From NCBI RefSeq assembly GCF_000316645.1, contig NC_019684.1, positions 868,001 through 932,000 on the forward strand: a stretch of DNA of 64,000 nucleotides. Reading direction: 5' to 3'. This document shows, piece by piece, positions 44,164 through 52,487 of this stretch (position 1 is the stretch's first letter; every line of letters starts with the position of its first letter). Below the pieces are notes generated by a model that saw nothing but the letters and a program-made list of their open reading frames with translations, made no database searches and was not told the origin of the DNA. A program made the position numbers and the translations under genes. Source of the stretch: Nostoc sp. PCC 7524 (GTDB lineage: Bacteria; Cyanobacteriota; Cyanobacteriia; Cyanobacteriales; Nostocaceae).

Positions 44164-45157
44164 GCAGTGAACCGACCTTTGGTCAAAACGTCATTGTTGG
44201 TTGAATCTGGTTCTTTGCCGTATACCCTCACGGCCTACAGTATATTAGCTGGAAACGAATTACCCTGAAACAGAGTTCCCGCAGTTCCAACAAAAGAAGC
44301 TAGCCCACCTTAGCAGGAAGACGCTTCTGAACGAGACGCTGCACGTAGCTTGCTTCTCCGGAGGAGTACACATCTAACGAACTTCTCACTGCACGTCAAT
44401 CTCAGAGTTAGCCTGCGTTAGAGTCCTTTTACCTAGCTAATCTCATAGAGTACGCCTGAGATAATTTTTTCCACAATGTCATTACGCGACTGTTTTTGAG
44501 ATCCTGGGTTGGGATGAATCTCCACATTACCCAAAAAAAGCGATACACAGTGGAAAATACAGGTGTTTGATTGTCTAGGTTTAGGGTACTTTTACGCCAT
44601 CAGACTCTGATTTTTTACTAGGAGAAACTGCCGAATCATCCAATCTGCCCATATGTAGAATCGGTAACAATTGGGTGGCAGTCTAACAAGCAGTGAGGGC
44701 GAACCTTATCTCCATTATTGTAGATTTAGAGCGCACTTCCAGAAAATAGTTCTGGATCTCGAATTGGGTAAATAGTATAGCACTAATAATCAACCCACTG
44801 AGAGTTATTCAACTGCCGTAGAAATTAATCTTTTCAAAAGCTACCGCTAAAATGAGGACATACGAGCTAGATCATCATGGTGCTTTTATCTGCAAATTTG
44901 GTTGTTAGTAGTGAGTAAAAATTACTAGGCGATCGCCTACGATATTATTTTTCTACCGATATAAAATTGAGTAAATGTAACGTTAAAATACATATATTCA
45001 GCCCTGTTAACAAAGTTTAGTCAAACCCACAAAGATTTTCTTTTTGACAAAGCTTGGTTGACAACTTGGGTAAGATGAAGAATTGTAATGAATTAACAAG
45101 GTGGCTGGGCTACACCAGTAAAACCCCGTTATTTCCTAGACTTAGATTGGTGGCAGT
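44164..45157. other. Long intergenic region (994 bases)
   Basis: No protein gene is supported. It holds a probable RNA with terminator (to about 44468), a CGAACGAGACGCTGCACG-type dispersed repeat near 44334 and a GTAGGCGATCGCCTAC-like palindrome near 44935. The rest looks like spacer with promoters of the divergent exoribonuclease and the gene at 45158. Confidence 0.45.
44399..44468 (+). terminator. Terminator-like stem in the 994-base gap
   Basis: ATCTCAG (44399-44405) pairs with CTGAGAT (44456-44462), with an inner TTAGC/GCTAA stem (44408-44412, 44436-44440), and is followed by AATTTTTT. It may end an RNA transcribed away from the exoribonuclease gene. Confidence 0.4.
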
Positions 45158-45967
45158 ATGATGTTGGCTCAATTCCACAGCTTGTATCCCAACGGCAGTT
45201 TAATCTCTGAATTAGTAGAAATTTTTCAGGGTAAATACATCGTTAGGGCTAGCGTGCAAATTGAAGGTGTAACTCGTGCTACAGGTATGGCAGCAGCTGA
45301 AACCGTAGAAGTAGCCGAAGACCAAGCCAGAACTAGAGCATTGATGGTTTTGGCAATGGCGAACACACCACAGACATCAGCCGTAACTGTTTCTCCCCAA
45401 CCAGCATCTCAGGTACAGCTGACTCCTACTTTTAATGAGCCTACTTATACTGCTCCCAAAGAAAGTGATTTTAGCAATTATCAAAGGTCAATCAGTAGCG
45501 ATCGCATCTCCTCTACAACTGATACACCTAGCACCAGCAGCAGCGATACCCAAAGCCCAGATTTCAGTCCCAGTTTACCTGTAACTAACTACCAAGAACC
45601 AGAATTCGATACCCCCATAGAAGACATACCACTGATGTCTGCTAAACAGTCAGACAGTGCTTCCTTACCAGAGATGACGGCTAGTAATGTCACCCCCTTT
45701 ACACCTCGTGCGGCCAGTCCCCAAGAGAACGTTACCACTGTACCAAGCACAGGGAAGAGAAAGAAAAAAGCCGAACCTGTAGATTTATCTGATGTCATTG
45801 CCAAAACAGATGTCGAATTGCAGCGCCTAGGCTGGACACCAGAACAAGGAAGAGAGTATTTAATTAAAACCTACGGTAAGCGAGGACGGACTTTACTGAC
45901 AGAAGACGAATTACACAGCTTCCTCAAATACCTAGAATCACTACCAGATCCCATTGCTGGGTTTTAA
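45158..45967 (+). CDS. Hypothetical protein with two conserved ends and a disordered middle
   Basis: 269 residues. The N-terminal 65 residues (LYPNGSLISELVEIFQGKYI, VEVAEDQARTRALMVLA) look like a small alpha/beta domain of the kind seen in single-strand annealing (Rad52/DdrA-like) or RNA-binding proteins. The middle (70-210) is Ser/Thr/Pro-rich and disordered. The C-terminal 60 residues (LGWTPEQGREYLIKTYGKRG, LLTEDELHSFLKYLESLP) are a helical module met at the end of some bacterial nucleic-acid proteins. Function is not established. Two ATGs (45158, 45161) are possible starts. Confidence 0.65.
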   Translation: MMLAQFHSLYPNGSLISELVEIFQGKYIVRASVQIEGVTRATGMAAAETVEVAEDQARTRALMVLAMANTPQTSAVTVSPQPASQVQLTPTFNEPTYTAPKESDFSNYQRSISSDRISSTTDTPSTSSSDTQSPDFSPSLPVTNYQEPEFDTPIEDIPLMSAKQSDSASLPEMTASNVTPFTPRAASPQENVTTVPSTGKRKKKAEPVDLSDVIAKTDVELQRLGWTPEQGREYLIKTYGKRGRTLLTEDELHSFLKYLESLPDPIAGF

Positions 45968-46421
45968 ATTATATAGTTCCTTAATTTCCCTCCTCGCAAT
46001 CCTGCACTGTTTAAACATTTGGGTGCTTGATGCAATAATATGTGGCTCGCTTTGCCTAAATCCCCCTTTTGCAGAGGGACTTTGGTTCTAGTTCCCCCCT
46101 TTTTAAGCTATGCGTTACCCACATCTTTCTTTACAATCTTAAAACCCTTGCTCTATAAGCATCTTAAGGACTGAAACTTTAAGCATACTTGACAAATCAT
46201 CATTTATTCTTCTCGCTAAAACAGTGTTTTTATTGAGAATGAAAAACGAACGAATCAGGGTTCTAGAGACGTGAGTTAATACTCTCGAAATGTTAAGAAA
46301 GATGTTTATAATGGTTAGCTTTTTAAGGGGGGGTTAGGGGGGATCAAAATAATGCGGGATAAGGTGAGCAGACTTGTGACACCTTAGCCTCACTTGCTGA
46401 GACGAACTAGGGGTGAATTAA
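45968..46421. other. Intergenic region, no gene seen
   Basis: 454 bases between convergent genes. It contains degenerate G-rich and C-rich stretches (GGGGGGGTTAGGGGGGATC near 46327, a related CCCCC-rich stretch near 46060), but no recognised element. Confidence 0.45.
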
Positions 46422-47033
46422 CTAACTCACAACAGCCACCGGACGACTACCAGCAGAGCTTCTGTCAATCACTTGGTCAATCAAGCCATATTCCTTAGCT
46501 TCGTCTGGCGACATGAAAAAGTCTCGTTCCGTATCTTCTGCAATGCGCTCAATTGGCTGACCAGTGTGTTCAGCCAAATAATCATTTAACCGTTTCTTAT
46601 GGTATAAAATTTCTCGCGCCTGAATTTCGATATCAGTTGCTTGACCTTGAGCGCCCCCTAGAGGTTGGTGAATCATAATCCGCGAATGGGGTAAACTCAT
46701 CCGCTTGCCTTTAGCACCAGCACTTAGGAGAAACGCTCCCATACTTGCCGCCAATCCTGTACAGATGGTACAAACATCAGGGCGAATCTGTTTCATCGTA
46801 TCAAAAATACCCATGCCAGCAGTCACAGAACCACCAGGAGAATTTATATACAAATAAATATCTTTTTCTGGGTCTTCAGCATCTAAAAACAGTAATTGGG
46901 CAACTATCAAGTTAGCCAAATTGCTGTCAACCTGTTGACCCAGAAAGATAATCCGCTCACGCAACAGGCGTGAGTAGATGTCAAAAGCGCGTTCACCGCG
47001 ACCCGATTGTTCAATGACGATAGGAATAGTCAT
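46422..47033 (-). CDS. clpP: ATP-dependent Clp protease proteolytic subunit ClpP
   Basis: A 203-residue serine protease. The catalytic Ser is in [15 protein letters not shown], His in [10 protein letters not shown] and Asp in [17 protein letters not shown] forms the oxyanion region. It assembles into the double heptamer that works with ClpC/ClpX. Cyanobacteria carry several clpP paralogs; which one this is cannot be told. It is monocistronic, and the upstream region contains two micro-ORFs read in the other direction. Confidence 0.95.
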   Translation of the reverse strand: MTIPIVIEQSGRGERAFDIYSRLLRERIIFLGQQVDSNLANLIVAQLLFLDAEDPEKDIYLYINSPGGSVTAGMGIFDTMKQIRPDVCTICTGLAASMGAFLLSAGAKGKRMSLPHSRIMIHQPLGGAQGQATDIEIQAREILYHKKRLNDYLAEHTGQPIERIAEDTERDFFMSPDEAKEYGLIDQVIDRSSAGSRPVAVVS

Positions 47034-47166
47034 GCAGCGTATTTGTAGCTATTTTAAATTCCATTTTATCGAGGACAACGCTTTTCGGGGGGAATAGGAA
47101 GAAGTAGGGGAGGCAGGGGAAGCAGGGGAAGAAAAATCTCATGTCCAATCCCCAATCGTTCGATAG

Positions 47167-47310
47167 ATGCCAAAAATCCCTATAGGCACTTTTGATAGTG
47201 AGAGTACGTCTAAAGAAATGACCATGCTGGTTATTTCTAACAAATCCGATAAACCAAGAGTACAGGGTGTAGTTAAATTCACCAAACTCACTAAAAATGC
47301 TATCAACTGA
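47167..47310 (+). CDS. Micro-ORF 1 (47 residues), hypothetical
   Basis: MPKIPIGTFDSESTSKEMTM... ends at TGA 47308-47310. It is basic and hydrophilic, with no motif I know. There is no good ribosome-binding site for the ATG at 47167; an internal ATG at 47218 preceded by AAAGAAATGACC could be the real start. The reason to consider it is its position 12 bases ahead of a second micro-ORF that has a good ribosome-binding site. Confidence 0.35.
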   Translation: MPKIPIGTFDSESTSKEMTMLVISNKSDKPRVQGVVKFTKLTKNAIN

Positions 47311-47322
47311 GGGAGACCTGCC

Positions 47323-47475
47323 ATGCCAAAAAGACTTGTGCAAGCCGCCATCATCACTTTTTTACTCCATGTGATTGCAGGACTTAGCCCAAATACTAGA
47401 CTTCAAACCAGGACGGTTTCACCCTCAACAGAAACACCAGTACAAATGATTAGTATGTTGTTGCGTCGCAATTAA
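47323..47475 (+). CDS. Micro-ORF 2 (50 residues), putative exported peptide
   Basis: GGGAGA lies 7-8 bases before the ATG, a strong ribosome-binding site. The peptide has a basic start (MPKRLVQAA), a hydrophobic helix (IITFLLHVIAGL) and a Ser/Thr-rich C-terminus ending MISMLLRRN, like a signal-peptide-bearing or membrane micro-protein. It lacks the RGSGR-type motif of heterocyst inhibitor peptides. Too short for normal ORF calling; function unknown. Confidence 0.5.
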   Translation: MPKRLVQAAIITFLLHVIAGLSPNTRLQTRTVSPSTETPVQMISMLLRRN

Positions 47476-47550
47476 CAACTCTCAAAAGTCCCCAACTAGC
47501 GCAGCGACGCACTGACAACATATAAAATCAACACTCTTTTTGATTCTTAT

Positions 47551-47580
47551 CTGTAACCTGTAACCTATCACCTGTCACCT
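47551..47580. repeat. TGTAACC/TATCACC/TGTCACC heptamer array
   Basis: Four variant units upstream of the DUF255 gene. Confidence 0.75.
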
Positions 47581-47670
47581 CTGTTTCCAGAGAGATATAT
47601 ATTCAGGCATTGAGGTAAACACTGACAGCAGGTAGACTGGGCAAAGAAGGCAACTACCTGCATCAAAACC

Positions 47671-49737
47671 ATGACTAATCGCCTTGCCCAAGCCCAAAGT
47701 CTCTATCTCCGCAAACACGCCGAAAACCCGATTGATTGGTGGCCTTGGTGTGATGAAGCTTTTGCAACTGCAAGGGCAGAGGATAAACCGATTTTTCTCT
47801 CCATTGGTTACTCCAGTTGCCACTGGTGTACTGTCATGGAAGGTGAAGCTTTTTCTGACCAAGCTTTAGCTGAATATATGAATGCTAATTTCTTGCCTAT
47901 CAAGGTAGACAGGGAAGAAAGACCAGATATTGATAGCATTTATATGCAGGCTTTGCAGATGATGAGTGGTCAAGGAGGCTGGCCTTTAAATGTCTTTCTG
48001 ACACCAGAAGATTTAGTCCCGTTCTATGCTGGGACTTACTTTCCCTTAGAACCACGTTACAACCGTCCTGGTTTTTTGCAAGTGCTGCAAGCGTTGCGCC
48101 GCTACTACGATACAGAAAAAGAGGAGTTGCGCCAACGTAAGGCTGTGATTTTGGAATCACTTCTCACCTCTGCGGTGTTACAAGGTGACGCTACCCAAGA
48201 AGCTGAAGCACAGGAATTGCTAGGGCGGGGGTGGGAAACTAGCACGGGGATCATTACTCCTAATCAGTACGGTAATAGCTTTCCGATGATACCCTACGCA
48301 GAATTAGCACTGCGGGGAACTAGGTTTAATTTTCCATCTCGCTATGATGCCCAGCAAGTTTGCACCCAGCGCGGACTAGATTTAGCACTGGGAGGCATTT
48401 ACGACCATGTAGCCGGGGGGTTTCATCGCTACACAGTTGACCCCACCTGGACAGTACCTCACTTTGAAAAGATGCTCTATGACAATGGTCAGATTGTCGA
48501 GTTTCTAGCTAATTTGTGGAGTGCAGGCATACAAGAACCGGCATTTACTAGGGCGGTGGCTGGTACTATCGAGTGGCTACAACGAGAAATGACTGCACCA
48601 GAAGGTTATTTCTATGCGGCTCAAGATGCTGATAGTTTTACCAATCCTGCCGAAACTGAGCCGGAGGAAGGAGCTTTTTACGTTTGGAGTTACACTGAGC
48701 TAGCAGAACTATTATCACCAACAGAATTAGCGGAATTACAACAACAATTTACTGTTACTCCTAACGGTAACTTTGAAGGTAAGAATGTCTTGCAAAGACG
48801 TAATCCAGGACAGTTAAGTATCACCCTGGAAACCGCCTTGGATAAATTATTTACTGCTCGTTATGGTGCTGCACCGGATGCACTAGAAACTTTTCCCCCA
48901 GCCCGTGACAATCAGGAAGCAAAAACTAGCAATTGGCCGGGACGCATTCCTTCAGTCACAGATACAAAGATGATTGTAGCTTGGAACAGCTTGATGATTT
49001 CTGGGTTAGCCAGGGCTGCGGCAGTGTTCCAAGAACCTATTTATGGAGATATTGCAGCACGGGCAGCAAAATTTATTTTACAGCATCAGTTAGTTAATGG
49101 GCGGTTTCATCGGCTGAATTATCAAGGTCAGCCCACTGTTTTAGCTCAGTCTGAAGATTATGCTTTCTTTATTAAGGCTTTGCTGGATTTGCAAGCCTGT
49201 TCTCCTGAGCAGAGGTTTTGGTTAGAAAATGCGATCGCTCTCCAAACGGAATTTAATGAATTTCTCTGGAGTGTAGAATTAGGTGGCTACTTCAATACAG
49301 CTAGTGATGCTAGTCAAGAGTTAATTGTGCGGGAACGCAGTTATGCTGATAATGCTACACCATCTGCTAACGGTGTGGCGATCGCTAACTTAGTCCGTCT
49401 CACATTGCTTACTGATGACCTCCATTATCTAGATTTAGCCGAGCAAGGCTTAAAGGCTTTTAACAGTGTCATGCAACAAGCACCCCAAGCTTGTCCAAGT
49501 TTGTTTACAGCTTTAGATTGGTATCGTAACTGCACCTTGATTCGTAGCACCACTGAGCAAATCAATGTCTTGATCCCCAAATACTTACCAAATGTGGTCT
49601 TGAATGTGGTATCTAATTTACCCACAGATAGCGTTGGTTTAGTTTGCCAAGGTTTGAAATGTCTCCCCTCAGTCGCCAGTTTAGAGCAGTTGTTACAGCA
49701 AGTGCAGCAGAGCCAAAATAGGGGTATAGCAGTGTAA
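47671..49737 (+). CDS. Thioredoxin-domain (DUF255/YyaL-type) protein
   Basis: A 688-residue protein of the SSP411/YyaL family. The N-terminal thioredoxin-like domain contains IGYSSCHWCTVMEGEAF (CHWC active site, about residues 50-53) and GQGGWPLNVFLTPE; the C-terminal 450 residues form an (alpha/alpha) barrel like a cellobiose epimerase (PHFEKMLYDNGQ, WNSLMISGLARAAA, ERSYADNATPSANGVA). The physiological role in bacteria is unknown. It begins about 90 bases after a heptamer array and is followed by a VOC protein. Confidence 0.92.
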   Translation: MTNRLAQAQSLYLRKHAENPIDWWPWCDEAFATARAEDKPIFLSIGYSSCHWCTVMEGEAFSDQALAEYMNANFLPIKVDREERPDIDSIYMQALQMMSGQGGWPLNVFLTPEDLVPFYAGTYFPLEPRYNRPGFLQVLQALRRYYDTEKEELRQRKAVILESLLTSAVLQGDATQEAEAQELLGRGWETSTGIITPNQYGNSFPMIPYAELALRGTRFNFPSRYDAQQVCTQRGLDLALGGIYDHVAGGFHRYTVDPTWTVPHFEKMLYDNGQIVEFLANLWSAGIQEPAFTRAVAGTIEWLQREMTAPEGYFYAAQDADSFTNPAETEPEEGAFYVWSYTELAELLSPTELAELQQQFTVTPNGNFEGKNVLQRRNPGQLSITLETALDKLFTARYGAAPDALETFPPARDNQEAKTSNWPGRIPSVTDTKMIVAWNSLMISGLARAAAVFQEPIYGDIAARAAKFILQHQLVNGRFHRLNYQGQPTVLAQSEDYAFFIKALLDLQACSPEQRFWLENAIALQTEFNEFLWSVELGGYFNTASDASQELIVRERSYADNATPSANGVAIANLVRLTLLTDDLHYLDLAEQGLKAFNSVMQQAPQACPSLFTALDWYRNCTLIRSTTEQINVLIPKYLPNVVLNVVSNLPTDSVGLVCQGLKCLPSVASLEQLLQQVQQSQNRGIAV

Positions 49738-49765
49738 AAGTACAGTATATTACTTCAAATTTCAC

Positions 49766-49794
49766 CCTTACACCCCCACACCCCTACACCCTCT
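49766..49794. repeat. Short C-rich tandem repeat
   Basis: CACCCTTACACCCCCACACC-type 7-mers in the gap between the DUF255 gene and the VOC gene. Confidence 0.55.
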
Positions 49795-49797
49795 TGA

Positions 49798-50181
49798 ATG
49801 ATGAATCAACAACCCGTACTCAAAAGCATCACCCCTCTTATTCCGGCTGGCGGTGATATAGAAAAATCTATTGCTTTTTATGAGCAACAATTAGGTTTTA
49901 CAACTATATATACAGAAGGTAATCCCATTGAGATAGCAATCATCCGGCGTGATGCAGCAGAAATTATTCTGCAAAGAAATGATGACCGAAATCTAGCCGA
50001 ATGGACAACCTTTCGTATTCAAGTTGAGAACATTGAGCAACTTTATCAGGAGTTGTTAGCACGGGGTGGAGAAATGATTCATCCCAACGGTAAGTTAGAA
50101 AGCAAGCCTTGGGGAATGAAAGAGTTTACTGTGCTGGATGTGGCTGGTGTGGGGATCACATTTTATGAGGTAGATAGTTAA
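49798..50181 (+). CDS. VOC (glyoxalase/bleomycin-resistance) superfamily protein
   Basis: 127 residues forming one vicinal-oxygen-chelate module pair: SITPLIPAGGDIEKSIAFYE, QLGFTTIYTEG, AAEIILQRND and the closing strand VLDVAGVGITFYEVD. Glyoxalase-like metal ligands are only partly present (Glu in GITFYE), so it may be a bleomycin-binding-type or other VOC protein. Two adjacent ATGs (49798, 49801). It precedes mobA by about 20-70 bases on the same strand. Confidence 0.85.
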   Translation: MMNQQPVLKSITPLIPAGGDIEKSIAFYEQQLGFTTIYTEGNPIEIAIIRRDAAEIILQRNDDRNLAEWTTFRIQVENIEQLYQELLARGGEMIHPNGKLESKPWGMKEFTVLDVAGVGITFYEVDS

Positions 50182-50223
50182 ACAAGTTCAAATTTCTGGA
50201 ATTGTCTATGAATCAAAGTTGGG

Positions 50224-50253
50224 AATCCAAAATCCAAAATCTAAAATCCAAAA
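50224..50253. repeat. AATCCAAA-type tandem repeat at the mobA start
   Basis: AATCCAAAATCCAAAATCTA-type 7-8-mers end exactly at the proposed mobA ATG. Confidence 0.65.
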
Positions 50254-50828
50254 TGGACATAACTGCTATTGTCTTAGCTGGTGGTCAAAGTTCACGGATG
50301 GGTGAGGATAAAGCTTTGATGTCTCTTGCAGGTATGCCACTGTTGCAAAAGGTGTGTGGTATTGCCGCCCAGTGTGCTGATACTGTTTATGTGGTGACTC
50401 CTTGGACAGAACGCTATCAACACCTAGATTTACCCAACTGTCAATTTATTAGAGAATCCCCCCATCCCCAAGGACCTTTAGTCGGCTTTGCTCAAGGTTT
50501 AACGCAAGTACATACTGAGTGGGTTTTGCTGCTGGCTTGTGATTTGCCGAAGTTACAACCAGAGTTATTACAAGAGTGGATAGCCAGACTTGATAGTGTA
50601 GATGATGATGCGATCGCAGCTTTAACTCATCACTCTAAAGGCTGGGAACCCTTGTGCGGTTTTTATCGCCGTCGCTGTTTACCGCAACTACTAGAGTTTA
50701 TCAATCAAGGCGGGCGATCGTTTCAGCAGTGGCTGCAAAATTATCCTGTATACGTTTTACCCTTACCAGCACCGGAAATACTTTTTAACTGCAATACACC
50801 AGAGGATTTTGCTTTGCTCAGAGATTGA
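50253..50828 (+). CDS. mobA: Molybdenum cofactor guanylyltransferase MobA
   Basis: A 191-residue nucleotidyltransferase. The N-terminal AIVLAGGQSSRMGEDKAL is the MobA nucleotide-binding signature, and VLLLACDLPKLQPE carries the metal-binding Asp. It attaches GMP to molybdopterin to make the bis-MGD form used by enzymes such as nitrate reductase. The ATG at 50253 begins the domain; the upstream in-frame start at 50202 would add 17 residues translated from tandem repeats. Confidence 0.92.
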   Translation: MDITAIVLAGGQSSRMGEDKALMSLAGMPLLQKVCGIAAQCADTVYVVTPWTERYQHLDLPNCQFIRESPHPQGPLVGFAQGLTQVHTEWVLLLACDLPKLQPELLQEWIARLDSVDDDAIAALTHHSKGWEPLCGFYRRRCLPQLLEFINQGGRSFQQWLQNYPVYVLPLPAPEILFNCNTPEDFALLRD

Positions 50829-50982
50829 AGCTCAAGTTTTCTCTGAATGGTCAATACTGGTATAAAAATTCTTATATAAAAATTTTAAATAAAGTATGAT
50901 TTGTTATCTATCAAACATTAGTTACTCAGTTTATTCCTGTATATTAGGTAAAGCTTTTCTCAAAAACCTTGTATACTTCAAA

Positions 50983-51040
50983 GCGAGTAGCACTGTCATC
51001 TGATTTTAGGGGATTTTGGCTAGTGTGTTTACTCGCTTTT
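50983..51040 (+). terminator. Strong terminator hairpin
   Basis: GCGAGTA (50983-50989) pairs with TACTCGC (51030-51036), supported by an inner GCACT/AGTGT stem, and is followed by eight T. It is 155 bases after mobA and could end either the mobA transcript or a separate small RNA from the 50830-50980 gap. Confidence 0.7.
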
Positions 51041-51173
51041 TTTTACAGCCACGGTTTCGTATAAATAAATATAATAATTTTTTGTATCGAAAATTACATT
51101 TTTCACTATAGCTGTAGCCGATGAGATTAGGAAGTCAGGAAATCATAAAACCATTACCATCAGAGGCTTTTAA

Positions 51174-51244
51174 ACCTGTCACCTATTACCTGTCACCTGT
51201 TACCTATCACCTGTCACCTGTCACCTGTCACCTGTTACCTATCA
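51174..51244. repeat. Large TGTCACC heptamer array
   Basis: About ten units TGTCACC/TATTACC/TGTTACC/TATCACC in the 542-base gap before the binding-protein gene. Confidence 0.9.
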
Positions 51245-51370
51245 AGAAGTTAAAACTCAGGCTTTGATGCTGTTAGCATATTAAATAGTTAAATTATCTG
51301 CCAATCATTTCTTAACAGTAAAATGATTTGACCGATATTTCTCTATTTACAAAAACACAAGAATTACACT

Positions 51371-52294
51371 ATGCTTCGTTCTTGGATATCATCTGCCTTA
51401 GCAATTATATTAAGTATAATTATCACTGCTTGTGCAACTACAACTACTCAACAGTCATCATCACAAATTACAAATAATTCTGAAATATCTAACACAAATC
51501 CCCAGCAATTACCCACAGTAAAGGCTAAAAGAGTTGTAACCCTTTCATCTTTGGCTACTGATATCATCTATCAACTTGATCAAACTAAGCTTGTAGGTAT
51601 TAGTGGTAGCGCATTATTTAAAAATGATCCACGTTTCCAAAATATTCCTCGTGTCAGTGAGGGACAAACTCCTCCAAATTTAGAAAAAATTGTGGCTCTC
51701 AAACCAGATTTAGTTATTGGTGCAGCAGGTTTTTCTAATCAAGTAGTTCAACGACTGCAACAATTAGGAATTGCTACTTTACTAACGCAGGTGAATAACT
51801 GGGAATCATTAGAAAACCTGACAAAACAATTAGCTCAATTAATTGATGCCAATCCTCAGTCTTTATTAGACCGATACACAAGTTTTTTACCTGAGCAAGT
51901 AACTCAAAGTCCTTCTACACTTGTATTGGTCAGTGTACAACCGATTTTAGCTCCGAATAAAAACAGTTGGGCTGGAGATTTACTGGATAAATTTAAAGTC
52001 AAAAATTTAGCAGCACAATTACAAAATAAAAGCCCAATTGCCGGTTATGTCACACTTTCAGCAGAGAAAGTGATAGAAGCAAATCCTGAAGTGATTATTG
52101 TGGTTAGTCCACCACAAGGTGCTTCTCCAACAGAAGTTTTAAATACTTTTAAAAAAGCAGCTTTTTGGCAAAAACTGCAAGCAACTAAAAATAATCGAGT
52201 TTATGTTTTTAATTATTACGGATTAGTGAATCCGGGTAGTATCGATGCTATTGAAAAAGCTTGCCAGCAGCTTCATCAAAGCTTATTGAAATAA
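51371..52294 (+). CDS. ABC transporter substrate-binding lipoprotein (BtuF/FhuD type)
   Basis: A 307-residue protein with a lipobox (IIITACATT) after a hydrophobic signal. The mature region has the helical-backbone periplasmic binding fold of siderophore/cobalamin receptors: RVVTLSSLATDIIYQLDQTK, VSEGQTPPNLEKIVALKPDLVIG and NKNSWAGDLLDKF. Ligand could be cobalamin, heme, a siderophore or a metal; the metal transporters further on make a metal chelate plausible. No permease or ATPase is adjacent. The histidine kinase gene originally lay just after it. Confidence 0.85.
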   Translation: MLRSWISSALAIILSIIITACATTTTQQSSSQITNNSEISNTNPQQLPTVKAKRVVTLSSLATDIIYQLDQTKLVGISGSALFKNDPRFQNIPRVSEGQTPPNLEKIVALKPDLVIGAAGFSNQVVQRLQQLGIATLLTQVNNWESLENLTKQLAQLIDANPQSLLDRYTSFLPEQVTQSPSTLVLVSVQPILAPNKNSWAGDLLDKFKVKNLAAQLQNKSPIAGYVTLSAEKVIEANPEVIIVVSPPQGASPTEVLNTFKKAAFWQKLQATKNNRVYVFNYYGLVNPGSIDAIEKACQQLHQSLLK

Positions 52295-52459
52295 TTCATC
52301 AGGTTTTAATCAACCATGTTATTTTTTTGACGCTACTGGGAAAAGTAATACTAAAGCTATGGTATTTTTCTCCAGTTTACGAGCATTTTGGCTGATGCTG
52401 AAAACTATAAACACTGGGAAAGACATAGCAATTAGTGCTTAGTCTTACGTGTGGTATGT

Positions 52460-52487
52460 ATGCTCAATTCCCTAAATAGTCTATTAA
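52460..52487 (+). pseudogene. Severed 5' end of the IS-interrupted histidine kinase gene
   Basis: ATG 52460 followed by seven codons (LNSLNSL) and the TTAA target site. Joining 52487 to 53850 (one copy of TTAA) continues in frame as LLKVQFTQTPVKLNS into the kinase gene. The in-frame stop before it is at 52433-52435; GTG 52451 is an alternative start. Confidence 0.75.

Noticed and set aside
47011..47357. Minus-strand frames upstream of clpP
   Set aside because: Aromatic- and Cys-rich translations unlike proteins, with part of the sequence from G-rich repeats; plus-strand micro-ORFs with a ribosome-binding site fit better.
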